DNA from: Clostridia bacterium
GTDB lineage: Bacteria; Bacillota; Clostridia; Oscillospirales; CAG-272
Length of the DNA stretch: 16,168 nucleotides
Reading direction: 5' to 3'
NCBI GenBank assembly: GCA_017408535.1
Contig: JAFQUL010000019.1
Span: 1-16,168 of the forward strand
Positions 1-7,515 of this stretch are shown piece after piece (position 1 is the first letter of the stretch; the number at the start of each line of letters is the position of its first letter). The position numbers and the translations under genes are program-made. A model generated the notes under the pieces. The model saw nothing but the letters and a program-made list of their open reading frames with translations. It did not search any database and had not been told where the DNA came from.

Positions 1-408
1 GTAAAAAAGTCGGGAGACAGACTAAGCGGTTATCTGCGTAAAAATTCAAGAGACAATCTTGTAACCGTTACAGAACAGCCTCTGCCCGGAAGTAAAAATA
101 TAATTACCGTTTATAAGAAGCTTAAAACGAAAAACGGCCTGTCACTCCTTGAAATAGATCTTGTTACCGGCCGTACCCATCAGATAAGAGCACATATGGC
201 CTACATCGGTCATCCTCTTCTCGGTGACGGAAAATACGGCATTAACCGTACCGACCGGGCATCCGGCTATAAATATCAGGCTCTTTATTCCTACCGCCTG
301 CGGTTTAAGGATATTGACGGGCCTCTGTCTTATCTGTCAGGTAAAGAAATAAAGGTGTCAACCGACAATATCTGGTTCTTAAAAGAGTTTGAAGAAGGGA
401 ATGCATAA
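1..408 (+). CDS. RluA-family pseudouridine synthase, 3' part only
   Basis: Frame 1 is open from the left edge to a TAA at 406-408, so the N-terminus lies outside the window. The visible 135 residues include the family motif TGRTHQIRAH followed by GHPLLGDGKYG, which is the RluA/RluC/RluD C-terminal catalytic-domain signature (RNA-uridine isomerisation in rRNA or tRNA). The catalytic-Asp motif (GRLD) would be upstream and is not seen. The ATG at 196 lies inside the RAHMA part of the motif and cannot be the real start. The stop overlaps the lnt start (TAATG), so the two genes are probably translationally coupled. The exact substrate (RluC, RluD or a YlyB-like enzyme) cannot be decided from this fragment. 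Confidence 0.9.
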   Translation, partial: VKKSGDRLSGYLRKNSRDNLVTVTEQPLPGSKNIITVYKKLKTKNGLSLLEIDLVTGRTHQIRAHMAYIGHPLLGDGKYGINRTDRASGYKYQALYSYRLRFKDIDGPLSYLSGKEIKVSTDNIWFLKEFEEGNA

Positions 409-2030
409 TGGAAAACATAGGCACCTCCTTTTCAAAAAGAAAGCTGAGGATCACTAAGCTGATATCTGCCGCCGGCGGAATTCTTTGCGGCCTGCCCTTT
501 ATGGTAAAAGAGCTGTGGTTTCTTGGCTGGATCGCATCGGCTTTCCTTGTTTTGGCGCTCTTTCACGCGGACTCGGATGGGAAATGTTCTATGCGCCGTG
601 CATATGCGGTGGCATACTGCTTTTTTTACCCTTTTTATCTTTGCGGCTTTTACTGGATACTTTATATGTATCCAATGGAGTATGCCGGGGTTACTCCGCT
701 GTTTTCTGCCTGCGTGCTTACCTTTGGCCTTTTGGCGATGGCTGTTTTGTTTTCTCTTCCGTTTTCTTTTATCGGTCCGCTTTTCGTATATATTTCACGC
801 AAGGTGCGGCAGAGCGGGATGCCGGTATGGTTTGCACTTGTTTCATTCCCCTGCCTCTGGATAATATTTGAGTGGATACAGACTCTTACCTGGATAGGAG
901 TGCCATTTGTCTGGCTGGCGGTGGGTCAGCAGTATATGCTTCCTGCTGTGCAGAGTGCATCTCTTTTCGGAACTCTTTTCGTAGACTTTCTTATGGCTTT
1001 GGTCGGAGCGTTTGCCGCCTTTGCCTTTATTACAAAAGAAAAGAGAAGAGTGTTTGCTTCTGCGGCACTTGCGGTTTTTCTCCTTAATATCGGGTTTGGC
1101 GCTGTACGTTTATTTATCCCCTCAAGTGAAGCGGAAAACACAGTTACTGCCGCCGCAGTTCAGGGCAATATTTCATCAATTGATGAAAAATGGAACATGG
1201 AATACGCAGATATAAAAGAGGTGTATCTTGACCTGATAAATGATGCTGCAGATGACGGGGCTGAGCTTGTAGTTCTGTCTGAAAGCGCTGTTCCTGCGTA
1301 TTTTAATGTTAATCCCTCTCGCTTTTCACCTTTTGCGGAAATAGCGGAAAACAGAGGCATAACCATTCTTCTCGGAGGGTATTACAGAATAGAGCACAGT
1401 GACGGATCCTATGCATCGGGAAATGCTATTTATTCGGTAAATCCGGACGGTACGGTAGGAGAAGATCAGTATATAAAACGTAAGCTTGTGCCTTTTGGCG
1501 AATACGTACCCATGCGTCCTTTTATTGAGACGGTATTCCCTGCTTTGACCGAGATAAGTATGCTTGCATCAGACGGCGGAAGAGGTGAGGACAGTGCTCT
1601 TCATGATACCGTTTACGGCAAGATAGGATCGCTTGTATGCTATGATTCGGTTTATAATACTCTTGCGCTTGAAAGTGTCAGAGACGGTGCAGAGCTGCTT
1701 TCCGTTTCCACCGATGATTCGTGGTTTGAACGGTCTCCCGAGCTGTACCTTCATCTCGGCCATTCGGTGCTGAGATCTATTGAAAACGGCAGATATCTTG
1801 TCCGTGCGGCAAATACCGGAATTTCAGCGATAATTGACCACAAGGGAAGGGTGACGGATCAGCTTCCCGCAGATGCTGTAGGTTATTCCCTGGGAGAGAT
1901 AGAATTCCGTTCAGGCAACACCTTGTTTACCGCTGTCGGTAACGTCATAGTGCCTGTTGCTTTTCTGTATCTTACAGTCATATATATATCCGCTTTTATA
2001 AGGATTCTTAGAACAAAAAACAAAGTATAA
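408..2030 (+). CDS. lnt: Apolipoprotein N-acyltransferase (Lnt)
   Basis: 540 residues, slightly longer than the usual ~500. The first ~240 residues contain several hydrophobic membrane segments. The rest is a carbon-nitrogen hydrolase (nitrilase) domain starting at AAAVQGNI (248-255). The catalytic triad is recognisable by motif: Glu292 in LSESAVP, Lys357 in YIKRKLVPFGEYVP, and Cys411 in LVCYDSVY. Lnt transfers an acyl chain from phospholipid to the N-terminal Cys of diacylglyceryl-lipoproteins on the outer face of the membrane. Oddity: the usual Cys-Tyr-Glu after the nucleophile is Cys-Tyr-Asp here (Asp413). The start ATG at 408 has the SD-like AAGGGA seven bases upstream and overlaps the preceding stop by one base. 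A large lipoprotein gene lies convergently downstream. The family call is firm; whether this copy is active as a true Lnt is inferred. Confidence 0.9.
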   Translation: MENIGTSFSKRKLRITKLISAAGGILCGLPFMVKELWFLGWIASAFLVLALFHADSDGKCSMRRAYAVAYCFFYPFYLCGFYWILYMYPMEYAGVTPLFSACVLTFGLLAMAVLFSLPFSFIGPLFVYISRKVRQSGMPVWFALVSFPCLWIIFEWIQTLTWIGVPFVWLAVGQQYMLPAVQSASLFGTLFVDFLMALVGAFAAFAFITKEKRRVFASAALAVFLLNIGFGAVRLFIPSSEAENTVTAAAVQGNISSIDEKWNMEYADIKEVYLDLINDAADDGAELVVLSESAVPAYFNVNPSRFSPFAEIAENRGITILLGGYYRIEHSDGSYASGNAIYSVNPDGTVGEDQYIKRKLVPFGEYVPMRPFIETVFPALTEISMLASDGGRGEDSALHDTVYGKIGSLVCYDSVYNTLALESVRDGAELLSVSTDDSWFERSPELYLHLGHSVLRSIENGRYLVRAANTGISAIIDHKGRVTDQLPADAVGYSLGEIEFRSGNTLFTAVGNVIVPVAFLYLTVIYISAFIRILRTKNKV

Positions 2031-2074
2031 AAAGACACTCGCATAGCCCGATTTTGCTGTGCGAGTGTCTTTTT
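2030..2074. terminator. Bidirectional intrinsic terminator between lnt and the lipoprotein gene
   Basis: Arms 2030-2043 and 2060-2073 are perfectly complementary (14 bp, core GACACTCGCA/TGCGAGTGTC). Three more pairs and one G-T wobble continue inward around an 8-base loop. A-runs on the left and T-runs on the right let the hairpin end transcription in both directions. It sits exactly between the convergent stops, overlapping both. Confidence 0.9.
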
Positions 2075-3848
2075 ATTCCATTGTGTAAACAAAGGTAAAG
2101 GTTTTTCCTGAATAAGTAAAGCTTGCCTTACCGCCACCGTAGCTTACCTTTGCGCCCGAGAGTGCGCTGGTACCGTCTGAGTATAAAAGGTCGATTACCG
2201 CAGAACCGTTCCCGTCATCGGATATGACCTTCAATATAACTCCCACGGTGAGAGTCCCTTTCTCGCCTTCGCTTTTGGAGAGAATATTGCCATTATTATC
2301 GGTTATAACAAAGGAAGTGTCCGGAGCAATATCGTATCCGGTATCCTCTGATGTTACTAAGATCTCTATTGTCCCGCTGCTATCGGTAGAAACAAGCTTA
2401 TCGTCTCTATACTCATACAGTATATCTGTTATCTCATATCCGTTGTACTCTCCGCTGCCGTCATAGTATAAAATGAATTTTCTGTCAGTTTCCGGTGAAA
2501 AAGCGGATATTATAGACAGACCGGGTCCATCATTCTTCTGCGCATCATACGGAAGCAGTGAAGATATCTTTGGATATTTACCAAAAAAAGCAGCCTCAGC
2601 ACTTAAAATATACTCATTTTTCTCTGAACTGACAGATGCGTCTTTTACGTTGTCTAAAGGAACACGCGATATTACAGTGTGAGGTGTTGAAACAGACGTG
2701 TTTACAGTGAGAGTTCCTTCAAATGCTGTCAGCTCTTCTCCTGAATATCTGAAGTGGACAGTGGATGACAGAGAACCGTTTTTGAACTCCGACAGAATAT
2801 GAATCGGCATATCATGTGAGCTTTTTATACCATGTACAGTATATTCGATATGATTTATCGTCATACAGTTACTTCTTGCACCGGATAACTCTGTATCAAA
2901 GACAGAATCGATTTTTACTTCGGTTATTTCGCCAGGGATACTTATGCCAAGGTGACTTAGTGCCTCTGTATCTGCGCTGATATATATGTGTCCGCTTGTG
3001 TCAGATGTATTTAACTTTTTTTGTGTAAAGGACAGATAGAATATTTTTTCAAAAGCACTACCGTCTGTGGTGCATTTTTCTGCCGATACACAAAGCTTGT
3101 CGGTATCATCTTCCATTTCCGGAAAGAAAAAATCGACGGTGATGCCGCTGAATGTGGTATAGGACAGGGCAAAGGGTGAGTCGTTATCAAAATAGGCGGT
3201 AACAGAGGTGATAATACTGTGGTAGATGCCCGTATTAAGAGATACCGCTGTAACAGAATGGTAGTTGGTGCTTCCTTTTCTGTAGTTCGTTCTTTCTACA
3301 TTAAAATTAGCATTGTCTGTTTCCTCGGATGATAACATCAGATAGATATCTTTTGACAAAGCATCGAACGATAAAGCGTCTTTGTCTAAAAGAACAGCTT
3401 CGGTAAGTGCGGGAATAAGAAGCTCGTTACCGTTTTCAGTACTGTAATTAACAAATGCAAGCGACTCGTCGCTGTAGTTTAGTGTTATTGTAGACTGCGT
3501 GCCGGCAGTTTCTCTGTCTTTTATCGTGTCAAGAGTTATGCGCAGAGGAGCTGTCGGCTTTATTATCTCGTTCTTTAACAGGGCCAGGCGAGAGATATCG
3601 AGCACCATATTGCTCTGGCTGTGTGCCCCGAAGAGAAGTGAAGATATATCTTTTTTATCAGCAGGGAGAGACTTTGATATTATTTCCGATACTCTGTTTC
3701 TCAGAGCGTCATGTGCACTAATGATCCGGGCTCTCGGAGTGTAGTCTGATGTATGGTTATTTACATTGTTTTCGTTCATTGTGGGACTGCAGGAAAACAG
3801 TAACAGGACCGCAAGCAATAAGAAAAAAGCAACAGCAAGCCTTCTCAT
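2073..3848 (-). CDS. Large secreted lipoprotein of unknown function
   Basis: 591 residues. The N-terminus has Arg-Arg, a hydrophobic stretch and the lipobox LLFSC, with the predicted lipidated Cys at residue 20, followed by a polar Asn/Thr-rich linker (SPTMNENNVNN). It should therefore be anchored on the outer face of the cell membrane. The mature part is rich in Ser, Thr, Asp and Tyr with alternating hydrophobic/polar residues, suggesting mostly beta structure. I see no catalytic motif and recognise no family. The start ATG at 3848-3846 has GGAGG about 10 bases upstream on the minus strand, and a good promoter lies further upstream. It converges on lnt and shares its terminator. It could be a substrate of Lnt, but that is only inference from position. 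Confidence 0.8.
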   Translation of the reverse strand: MRRLAVAFFLLLAVLLLFSCSPTMNENNVNNHTSDYTPRARIISAHDALRNRVSEIISKSLPADKKDISSLLFGAHSQSNMVLDISRLALLKNEIIKPTAPLRITLDTIKDRETAGTQSTITLNYSDESLAFVNYSTENGNELLIPALTEAVLLDKDALSFDALSKDIYLMLSSEETDNANFNVERTNYRKGSTNYHSVTAVSLNTGIYHSIITSVTAYFDNDSPFALSYTTFSGITVDFFFPEMEDDTDKLCVSAEKCTTDGSAFEKIFYLSFTQKKLNTSDTSGHIYISADTEALSHLGISIPGEITEVKIDSVFDTELSGARSNCMTINHIEYTVHGIKSSHDMPIHILSEFKNGSLSSTVHFRYSGEELTAFEGTLTVNTSVSTPHTVISRVPLDNVKDASVSSEKNEYILSAEAAFFGKYPKISSLLPYDAQKNDGPGLSIISAFSPETDRKFILYYDGSGEYNGYEITDILYEYRDDKLVSTDSSGTIEILVTSEDTGYDIAPDTSFVITDNNGNILSKSEGEKGTLTVGVILKVISDDGNGSAVIDLLYSDGTSALSGAKVSYGGGKASFTYSGKTFTFVYTME

Positions 3849-3880
3849 CAGACCGGCACCTCCAAGTTTTTATTTTCTAT

Positions 3881-3909
3881 ATTTTACACAAAAAATATGA
3901 ATAAATCAA
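3881..3909 (-). promoter_or_regulatory. Sigma-A-like promoter of the lipoprotein gene
   Basis: Read on the minus strand: -35 TTGATT (3909-3904), a 17-base spacer, and -10 TAAAAT (3886-3881). Transcription would start about 25 bases upstream of the lipoprotein ATG, leaving room for the GGAGG site. Confidence 0.65.
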
Positions 3910-4096
3910 CAAGACAGCGGATATCCCGGGTGGGAGAAATTTGTAAAAAAATGGCAGATTTTATACTGAAAATGGAGAAATGCCTAAAGATAAAGGCAGT
4001 TCACAGCTTTCGGGAAAAGTCAACCCCTTTTTTCAAAATAAGTTAAAAACGGCAAAAAGTACAAAAAAAAATAATAAAAATCGTCAGTTTTCAATA

Positions 4097-4125
4097 TTTA
4101 CAGAACGACAAAAAAGAGGTATAAT
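4097..4125 (+). promoter_or_regulatory. Strong sigma-A-like promoter of the candidate small RNA
   Basis: -35 TTTACA (4097-4102), a 17-base spacer, and a perfect -10 TATAAT (4120-4125). The expected start is near A4132, immediately before the first hairpin of the structured region. No credible protein start follows within the transcript. Confidence 0.75.
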
Positions 4126-4131
4126 ATCCCT

Positions 4132-4286
4132 ACGTCCGACGCGGACAATAGTTTGCGTCGGTTCTATACGCTGCAGCACAACAGCTCGTTTCGTATGCGG
4201 AATATCAATCTCATGATATCAGCTCGCCGTATGAAGCCTTCCTGTTGTGCTTTCTTCTTTTCTCGGGGGATTTCCCCTCTTTTTTT
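4132..4286 (+). ncRNA. Candidate structured small RNA or terminated leader upstream of lon
   Basis: This stretch lies between a near-consensus promoter and a terminator and folds well by eye. Hairpin 1 pairs CCGACGC (4136-4142) with GCGTCGG (4155-4161). A rod then pairs AGCACAACAG (4175-4184) with CTGTTGTGCT (4242-4251) perfectly. Inside it is a 9/8-base internal loop, a helix of 4194-4200 with 4227-4233 (two G-U pairs), and an apical hairpin of ATATCA (4202-4207) with TGATAT (4214-4219). A G/C hairpin with a T-run ends it at about 4286. I do not recognise it as tmRNA, RNase P or SRP RNA. The rod with a central internal loop is loosely reminiscent of 6S RNA, but it is short and has an extra 5' hairpin. 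It could be a free small RNA or a terminated lon leader. Confidence 0.55.
4265..4286 (+). terminator. Terminator of the candidate small RNA
   Basis: A short G/C stem (GGGG pairing with CCCC at 4274-4277, ATTT-type loop) is followed by TCT and six T residues ending at 4286. The stem is short, so termination may be partial. Read-through would run into lon. Confidence 0.6.
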
Positions 4287-4338
4287 ATTAAAAAAATAAT
4301 AATTTTGAAGCTTTCCTATAGAAAAAGAAGTGAAGATA

Positions 4339-4347
4339 TGTTATAAT
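4339..4347 (+). promoter_or_regulatory. Extended -10 promoter for lon
   Basis: TG at 4339-4340, one base, then a perfect TATAAT at 4342-4347 form an extended -10 element. No good -35 lies 16-18 bases upstream, consistent with extended -10 promoters. Predicted start is near 4354, giving a leader of about 60 bases before the lon ATG. I saw no CIRCE or CtsR-type direct repeat here. Confidence 0.55.
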
Positions 4348-4382
4348 AATATGAATTAGTGTTTTTTATTAACAGGAATTGA

Positions 4383-4415
4383 AAGGAGAGCGGCTTGACC
4401 GCTTCTATGATATAA
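4383..4415 (+). promoter_or_regulatory. lon translation leader: SD, mini-ORF and small hairpin
   Basis: The only good Shine-Dalgarno sequence (AAAGGAG, up to 4388) is 27 bases from the lon ATG, too far for normal use. It is ideally spaced (6 bases) for a TTG at 4395 that opens a six-codon frame ending in TAA at 4413-4415, directly abutting the lon ATG (TAAATG). The same bases can form AGCGG/CCGCT (4389-4393 with 4399-4403), which would bring the SD closer to the ATG. Either reinitiation after the mini-ORF or bridging by the hairpin would explain lon translation. Confidence 0.5.
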
Positions 4416-6857
4416 ATGGCAAGATATATTGAAAAAGCAGAAAAATTAACTTTACCTATGATCCCACTCAGGGGAATAGTTGCATTTCCTTCTATTCCCG
4501 TCAGCTTTGAGCTTGTCCGCGATGAGTCTATTGCCGCGGCATCAGCAGCAGGAAAAGCGGACAGCTATGTATTTCTTCTTACTCAGAGGGATATTGGTAT
4601 GGAGAGACCTTCTCCGGAGGGAATGTACGATATAGGAACGGTTGCTAAGATCAAGCAGTCTATCAAGACTCCGGAGGGTACCGTCAGAATAATCGTTGAC
4701 GGACTTTGCCGTGCCTCTGTTATGAATATCGTCAAGGTCGGTAAATATTTTATTGCCGACGTGCTTTCCAAGACTGTAAGCGTAGATGACAACGGCGGAA
4801 TAAAGGGCGAGGCGCTTATACGCGAAACACAGAAGATCCTTGAAGAACAGCTTAAGAATATGCCCGCTTTGTCTGCCGATCTCGGTCTTGCTGCCAAGGC
4901 TATAAAGAACCCCGGCCTTTACGCAGACTTCGTTGCTTCAGGTGTTCTTGTTAAATTTGAGGACAAGCAGTACATCCTTGAGGAGTTTGATCCTATCCGC
5001 CGTCTTGAAAAGCTGGCAGTTGTAATGGAGCAGGAGACTGATCTTCTCCGCATTGAAATGGATATTCATAAAAAGGTACGTGCTCAGCTTGATCAGTCAC
5101 AGAAGGACTATTACCTCAGAGAACAGCTCAAGGTCATTCAGACTGAGCTTGGCGAATACGGGTTTAACGAGATCGACGAGTACAGCGATAACATTTACGC
5201 CGCAAATCTTCCTGAAGAGGTAGAGTCAAAGCTCCTTAAGGAGCTGGCAAAAATGTCAAAGATGCCTTATGCATCCTCTGAAAGTTCTGTCATCAGAAAT
5301 TATATCGATACCTGTCTTGAGTTTCCCTGGAAGAAGACGTCTAAGGACAGAACGGATATAGCTGCCGCAAAGAAGATACTTGATGCTGACCACGACGGAA
5401 TAGAAAAGGTCAAGGAAAGAATACTTGAATATATAGCGGTACGCCAGAATGCACCTGAGCTTAAAAATCAGACGCTCTGTCTTGTGGGTGCGCCCGGTGT
5501 GGGTAAGACCTCTGTTGCGGCATCTATTGCCAGAGCACTTAAGCGTAAGTATGTGAGAGTTTCTCTCGGTGGTGTAAGGGACGAGGCCGATATACGCGGT
5601 CACAGAAAGACGTATATAGGCTCTATGCCCGGCCGTATTGCTGAGGCTATAACCAAGGCAGGCGTCAGAAATCCGCTTATACTTCTGGATGAGATAGACA
5701 AGATGTCAAGGGATTCCCACGGCGATCCTGCATCAGCACTCCTTGAAGTGCTTGACGGTGAGCAGAATAAGTCCTTCAGAGATCATTTTATGGAGCTTCC
5801 GATTGATCTTTCAGAGTGTATATTTATTGCTACCGCAAACACTCTTGATACCGTTCCCACTCCTCTTATTGACCGTATGGAGATCATAGAGATGAAATCC
5901 TATACCAGGTCAGAGAAGGTTTCCATTGCCAAAAACCATCTCATCGCAAAGCAGGCTAAGCGTCACGGTCTTAGCTTAAGACAGCTTAAGATCACTGAGG
6001 ATGCCGTTATTGAGCTGATAAACTACTATACCCGTGAAGCCGGTGTAAGAAATCTTGAGCGTGAGATCGCCTCTCTCTGCCGTAAGGCGGCAAGAAAGCT
6101 GGTTGAGAGCGGAAATAAGCGCATTGTTATTGATGCCGGTGATATTAAGGAATATCTCGGCGCACGCAGAGTTATCCCCGACCGTATGGCAGATGAGGAC
6201 GTTGTGGGCGAGGTAAACGGCCTTGCTTATACCGGTGTGGGCGGCGACGTTCTTAAGATCGAGGCAGAGATCCTTGACGGCTCCGGTAAACTTGAGCTTA
6301 CCGGTTCACTCGGTGACGTTATGAAGGAGTCTGCAAAGGCGGCGGTTACCTACATCCGTGCGAGAACCGATATACTTGGAATCGAACACGATTTCTACAA
6401 AACAAAGGATATACATATCCACGTTCCGGAGGGTGCCGTTCCCAAGGACGGTCCTTCTGCAGGTGTTTCTATAACTACCGCACTTGTCAGCGCGCTGTCC
6501 GGCCGCAAGGTACGCCGTGACGTTGCTATGACCGGTGAGATCACTCTCCGCGGTAATGTGCTTGCAATTGGCGGTCTGCGTGAAAAATCAATGGCTGCTT
6601 ATGCGGCAGGCATCAGAACTATTCTTATACCAAAGGACAATCTTCCTGACGTTATCGAGGAGGTGGACCGCGAGGTGAGAGAAAACGTTGAGTTTATCAC
6701 CTGTACTAAGATAGATGATGTTCTTGCGTCAGCTTTGAGCGATCAGCCGTCTGAGTCACCTATCTCTCTTGACAGAGCTGCTGACGGTGAGACTAAAGAG
6801 GACATCCCCGTATATATTTCCTCTGCCGGCAGGTCTGCAGATGCGGCAAGAGAGTAA
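4416..6857 (+). CDS. lon: ATP-dependent protease La (Lon)
   Basis: 813 residues, close to the usual 770-810. An N-terminal substrate-binding domain (about 10-205) is followed by a helical linker. The AAA+ module has Walker A GAPGVGKTS (358-366), Walker B LILLDEID (421-428) and sensor FIATAN (470-475). The C-terminal protease domain has the Ser-Lys dyad: Ser681 in PKDGPSAG and Lys724 in GGLREKS. It degrades misfolded and regulatory proteins in the cytoplasm as an oligomeric ring. The last ~38 residues (after about 775) are a polar, acidic tail that looks poorly conserved. Start ATG 4416 is chosen because the conserved LTLPMIPLRG begins at residue 11; its SD is oddly distant (see the leader entry). 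engB follows after 23 bases, the same lon-engB order as in Bacillus. Confidence 0.97.
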   Translation: MARYIEKAEKLTLPMIPLRGIVAFPSIPVSFELVRDESIAAASAAGKADSYVFLLTQRDIGMERPSPEGMYDIGTVAKIKQSIKTPEGTVRIIVDGLCRASVMNIVKVGKYFIADVLSKTVSVDDNGGIKGEALIRETQKILEEQLKNMPALSADLGLAAKAIKNPGLYADFVASGVLVKFEDKQYILEEFDPIRRLEKLAVVMEQETDLLRIEMDIHKKVRAQLDQSQKDYYLREQLKVIQTELGEYGFNEIDEYSDNIYAANLPEEVESKLLKELAKMSKMPYASSESSVIRNYIDTCLEFPWKKTSKDRTDIAAAKKILDADHDGIEKVKERILEYIAVRQNAPELKNQTLCLVGAPGVGKTSVAASIARALKRKYVRVSLGGVRDEADIRGHRKTYIGSMPGRIAEAITKAGVRNPLILLDEIDKMSRDSHGDPASALLEVLDGEQNKSFRDHFMELPIDLSECIFIATANTLDTVPTPLIDRMEIIEMKSYTRSEKVSIAKNHLIAKQAKRHGLSLRQLKITEDAVIELINYYTREAGVRNLEREIASLCRKAARKLVESGNKRIVIDAGDIKEYLGARRVIPDRMADEDVVGEVNGLAYTGVGGDVLKIEAEILDGSGKLELTGSLGDVMKESAKAAVTYIRARTDILGIEHDFYKTKDIHIHVPEGAVPKDGPSAGVSITTALVSALSGRKVRRDVAMTGEITLRGNVLAIGGLREKSMAAYAAGIRTILIPKDNLPDVIEEVDREVRENVEFITCTKIDDVLASALSDQPSESPISLDRAADGETKEDIPVYISSAGRSADAARE

Positions 6858-6880
6858 AAAACAGTAAAGAGGTCTTTTTG

Positions 6881-7471
6881 ATGAAGATAAATACCCAAAA
6901 TGTCCGCCTTGCGGTAAGTGCGGGACTGTCAAAGCAATTTCCCACTGCTACTGTTCCGCAGATAGCTTTCTCCGGCAGATCCAACGTCGGAAAGAGTTCT
7001 CTTGTGAACACATTGCTTTCAAGAAAGTCTCTTGCACGTGTCAGCGGTACACCGGGCAAGACCATAACGGTCAATTTTTATGACGTTGATTCAAAGCTGT
7101 TTCTTGTAGACCTCCCCGGCTACGGATATGCCAAGAGAACATACGAGGAACAGAAAAAGTGGTCAGAGCTTACAGACGGATATTTTACAAAGAATCACAA
7201 CATCGATCTGCTTAAGCTTGTGGTTCAGCTGGTAGACAGCCGTGTAGGGATAACCGCAAACGATGCAGATATGATAGCTTATCTTCGCGATTGCCGTCTT
7301 CCGTATATCGTTGTTGCAACCAAGGTGGACAAGCTGAATGCCACCGAAAAGAAAAATAATATCAGCAGGATCGAGGAAGGTGCGGGAACACTCGTTATAC
7401 CTTTTTCTTCATCCTCGGGTGTCGGTAGAGATGAACTCTGGAATGAGATCATCAGGCACGCTCAGATCTGA
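6881..7471 (+). CDS. engB: Ribosome-biogenesis GTPase EngB (YsxC/YihA)
   Basis: 196 residues from ATG 6881, a normal family length. All G motifs are present: G1 GRSNVGKSS, G2 in GTPGKT, G3 DLPGYG, G4 TKVD, and a G5-like FSSSSG. EngB is a small TRAFAC GTPase required for late assembly of the 50S ribosomal subunit in the cytoplasm. A TTG at 6878 could add one residue, but ATG 6881 sits eight bases after the SD (AAAGAGG, ending 6872) and is preferred. It follows lon by 23 bases and precedes lysA by 44 bases, so it is probably on the lon transcript. Confidence 0.95.
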   Translation: MKINTQNVRLAVSAGLSKQFPTATVPQIAFSGRSNVGKSSLVNTLLSRKSLARVSGTPGKTITVNFYDVDSKLFLVDLPGYGYAKRTYEEQKKWSELTDGYFTKNHNIDLLKLVVQLVDSRVGITANDADMIAYLRDCRLPYIVVATKVDKLNATEKKNNISRIEEGAGTLVIPFSSSSGVGRDELWNEIIRHAQI

Positions 7472-7515
7472 CACAGATCATATAATAATATATCAGAAAG
7501 GAATCCGGACGATCA

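Noticed and set aside
3980..4216. A 78-codon + strand frame between the lipoprotein gene and lon
   Set aside because: It spans a strong promoter and the first RNA hairpins, has odd Lys/Asn/Arg composition from A-rich DNA, and no recognisable protein pattern.
5256..5603. A 115-codon minus-strand frame opposite lon
   Set aside because: It is antisense to the Lon AAA+ module, whose motifs are intact; composition is that of a mirror frame.
7481..7486. TATAAT upstream of lysA as a lysA promoter
   Set aside because: No -35 at suitable spacing and no extended -10; AT-rich gaps give such hexamers by chance.
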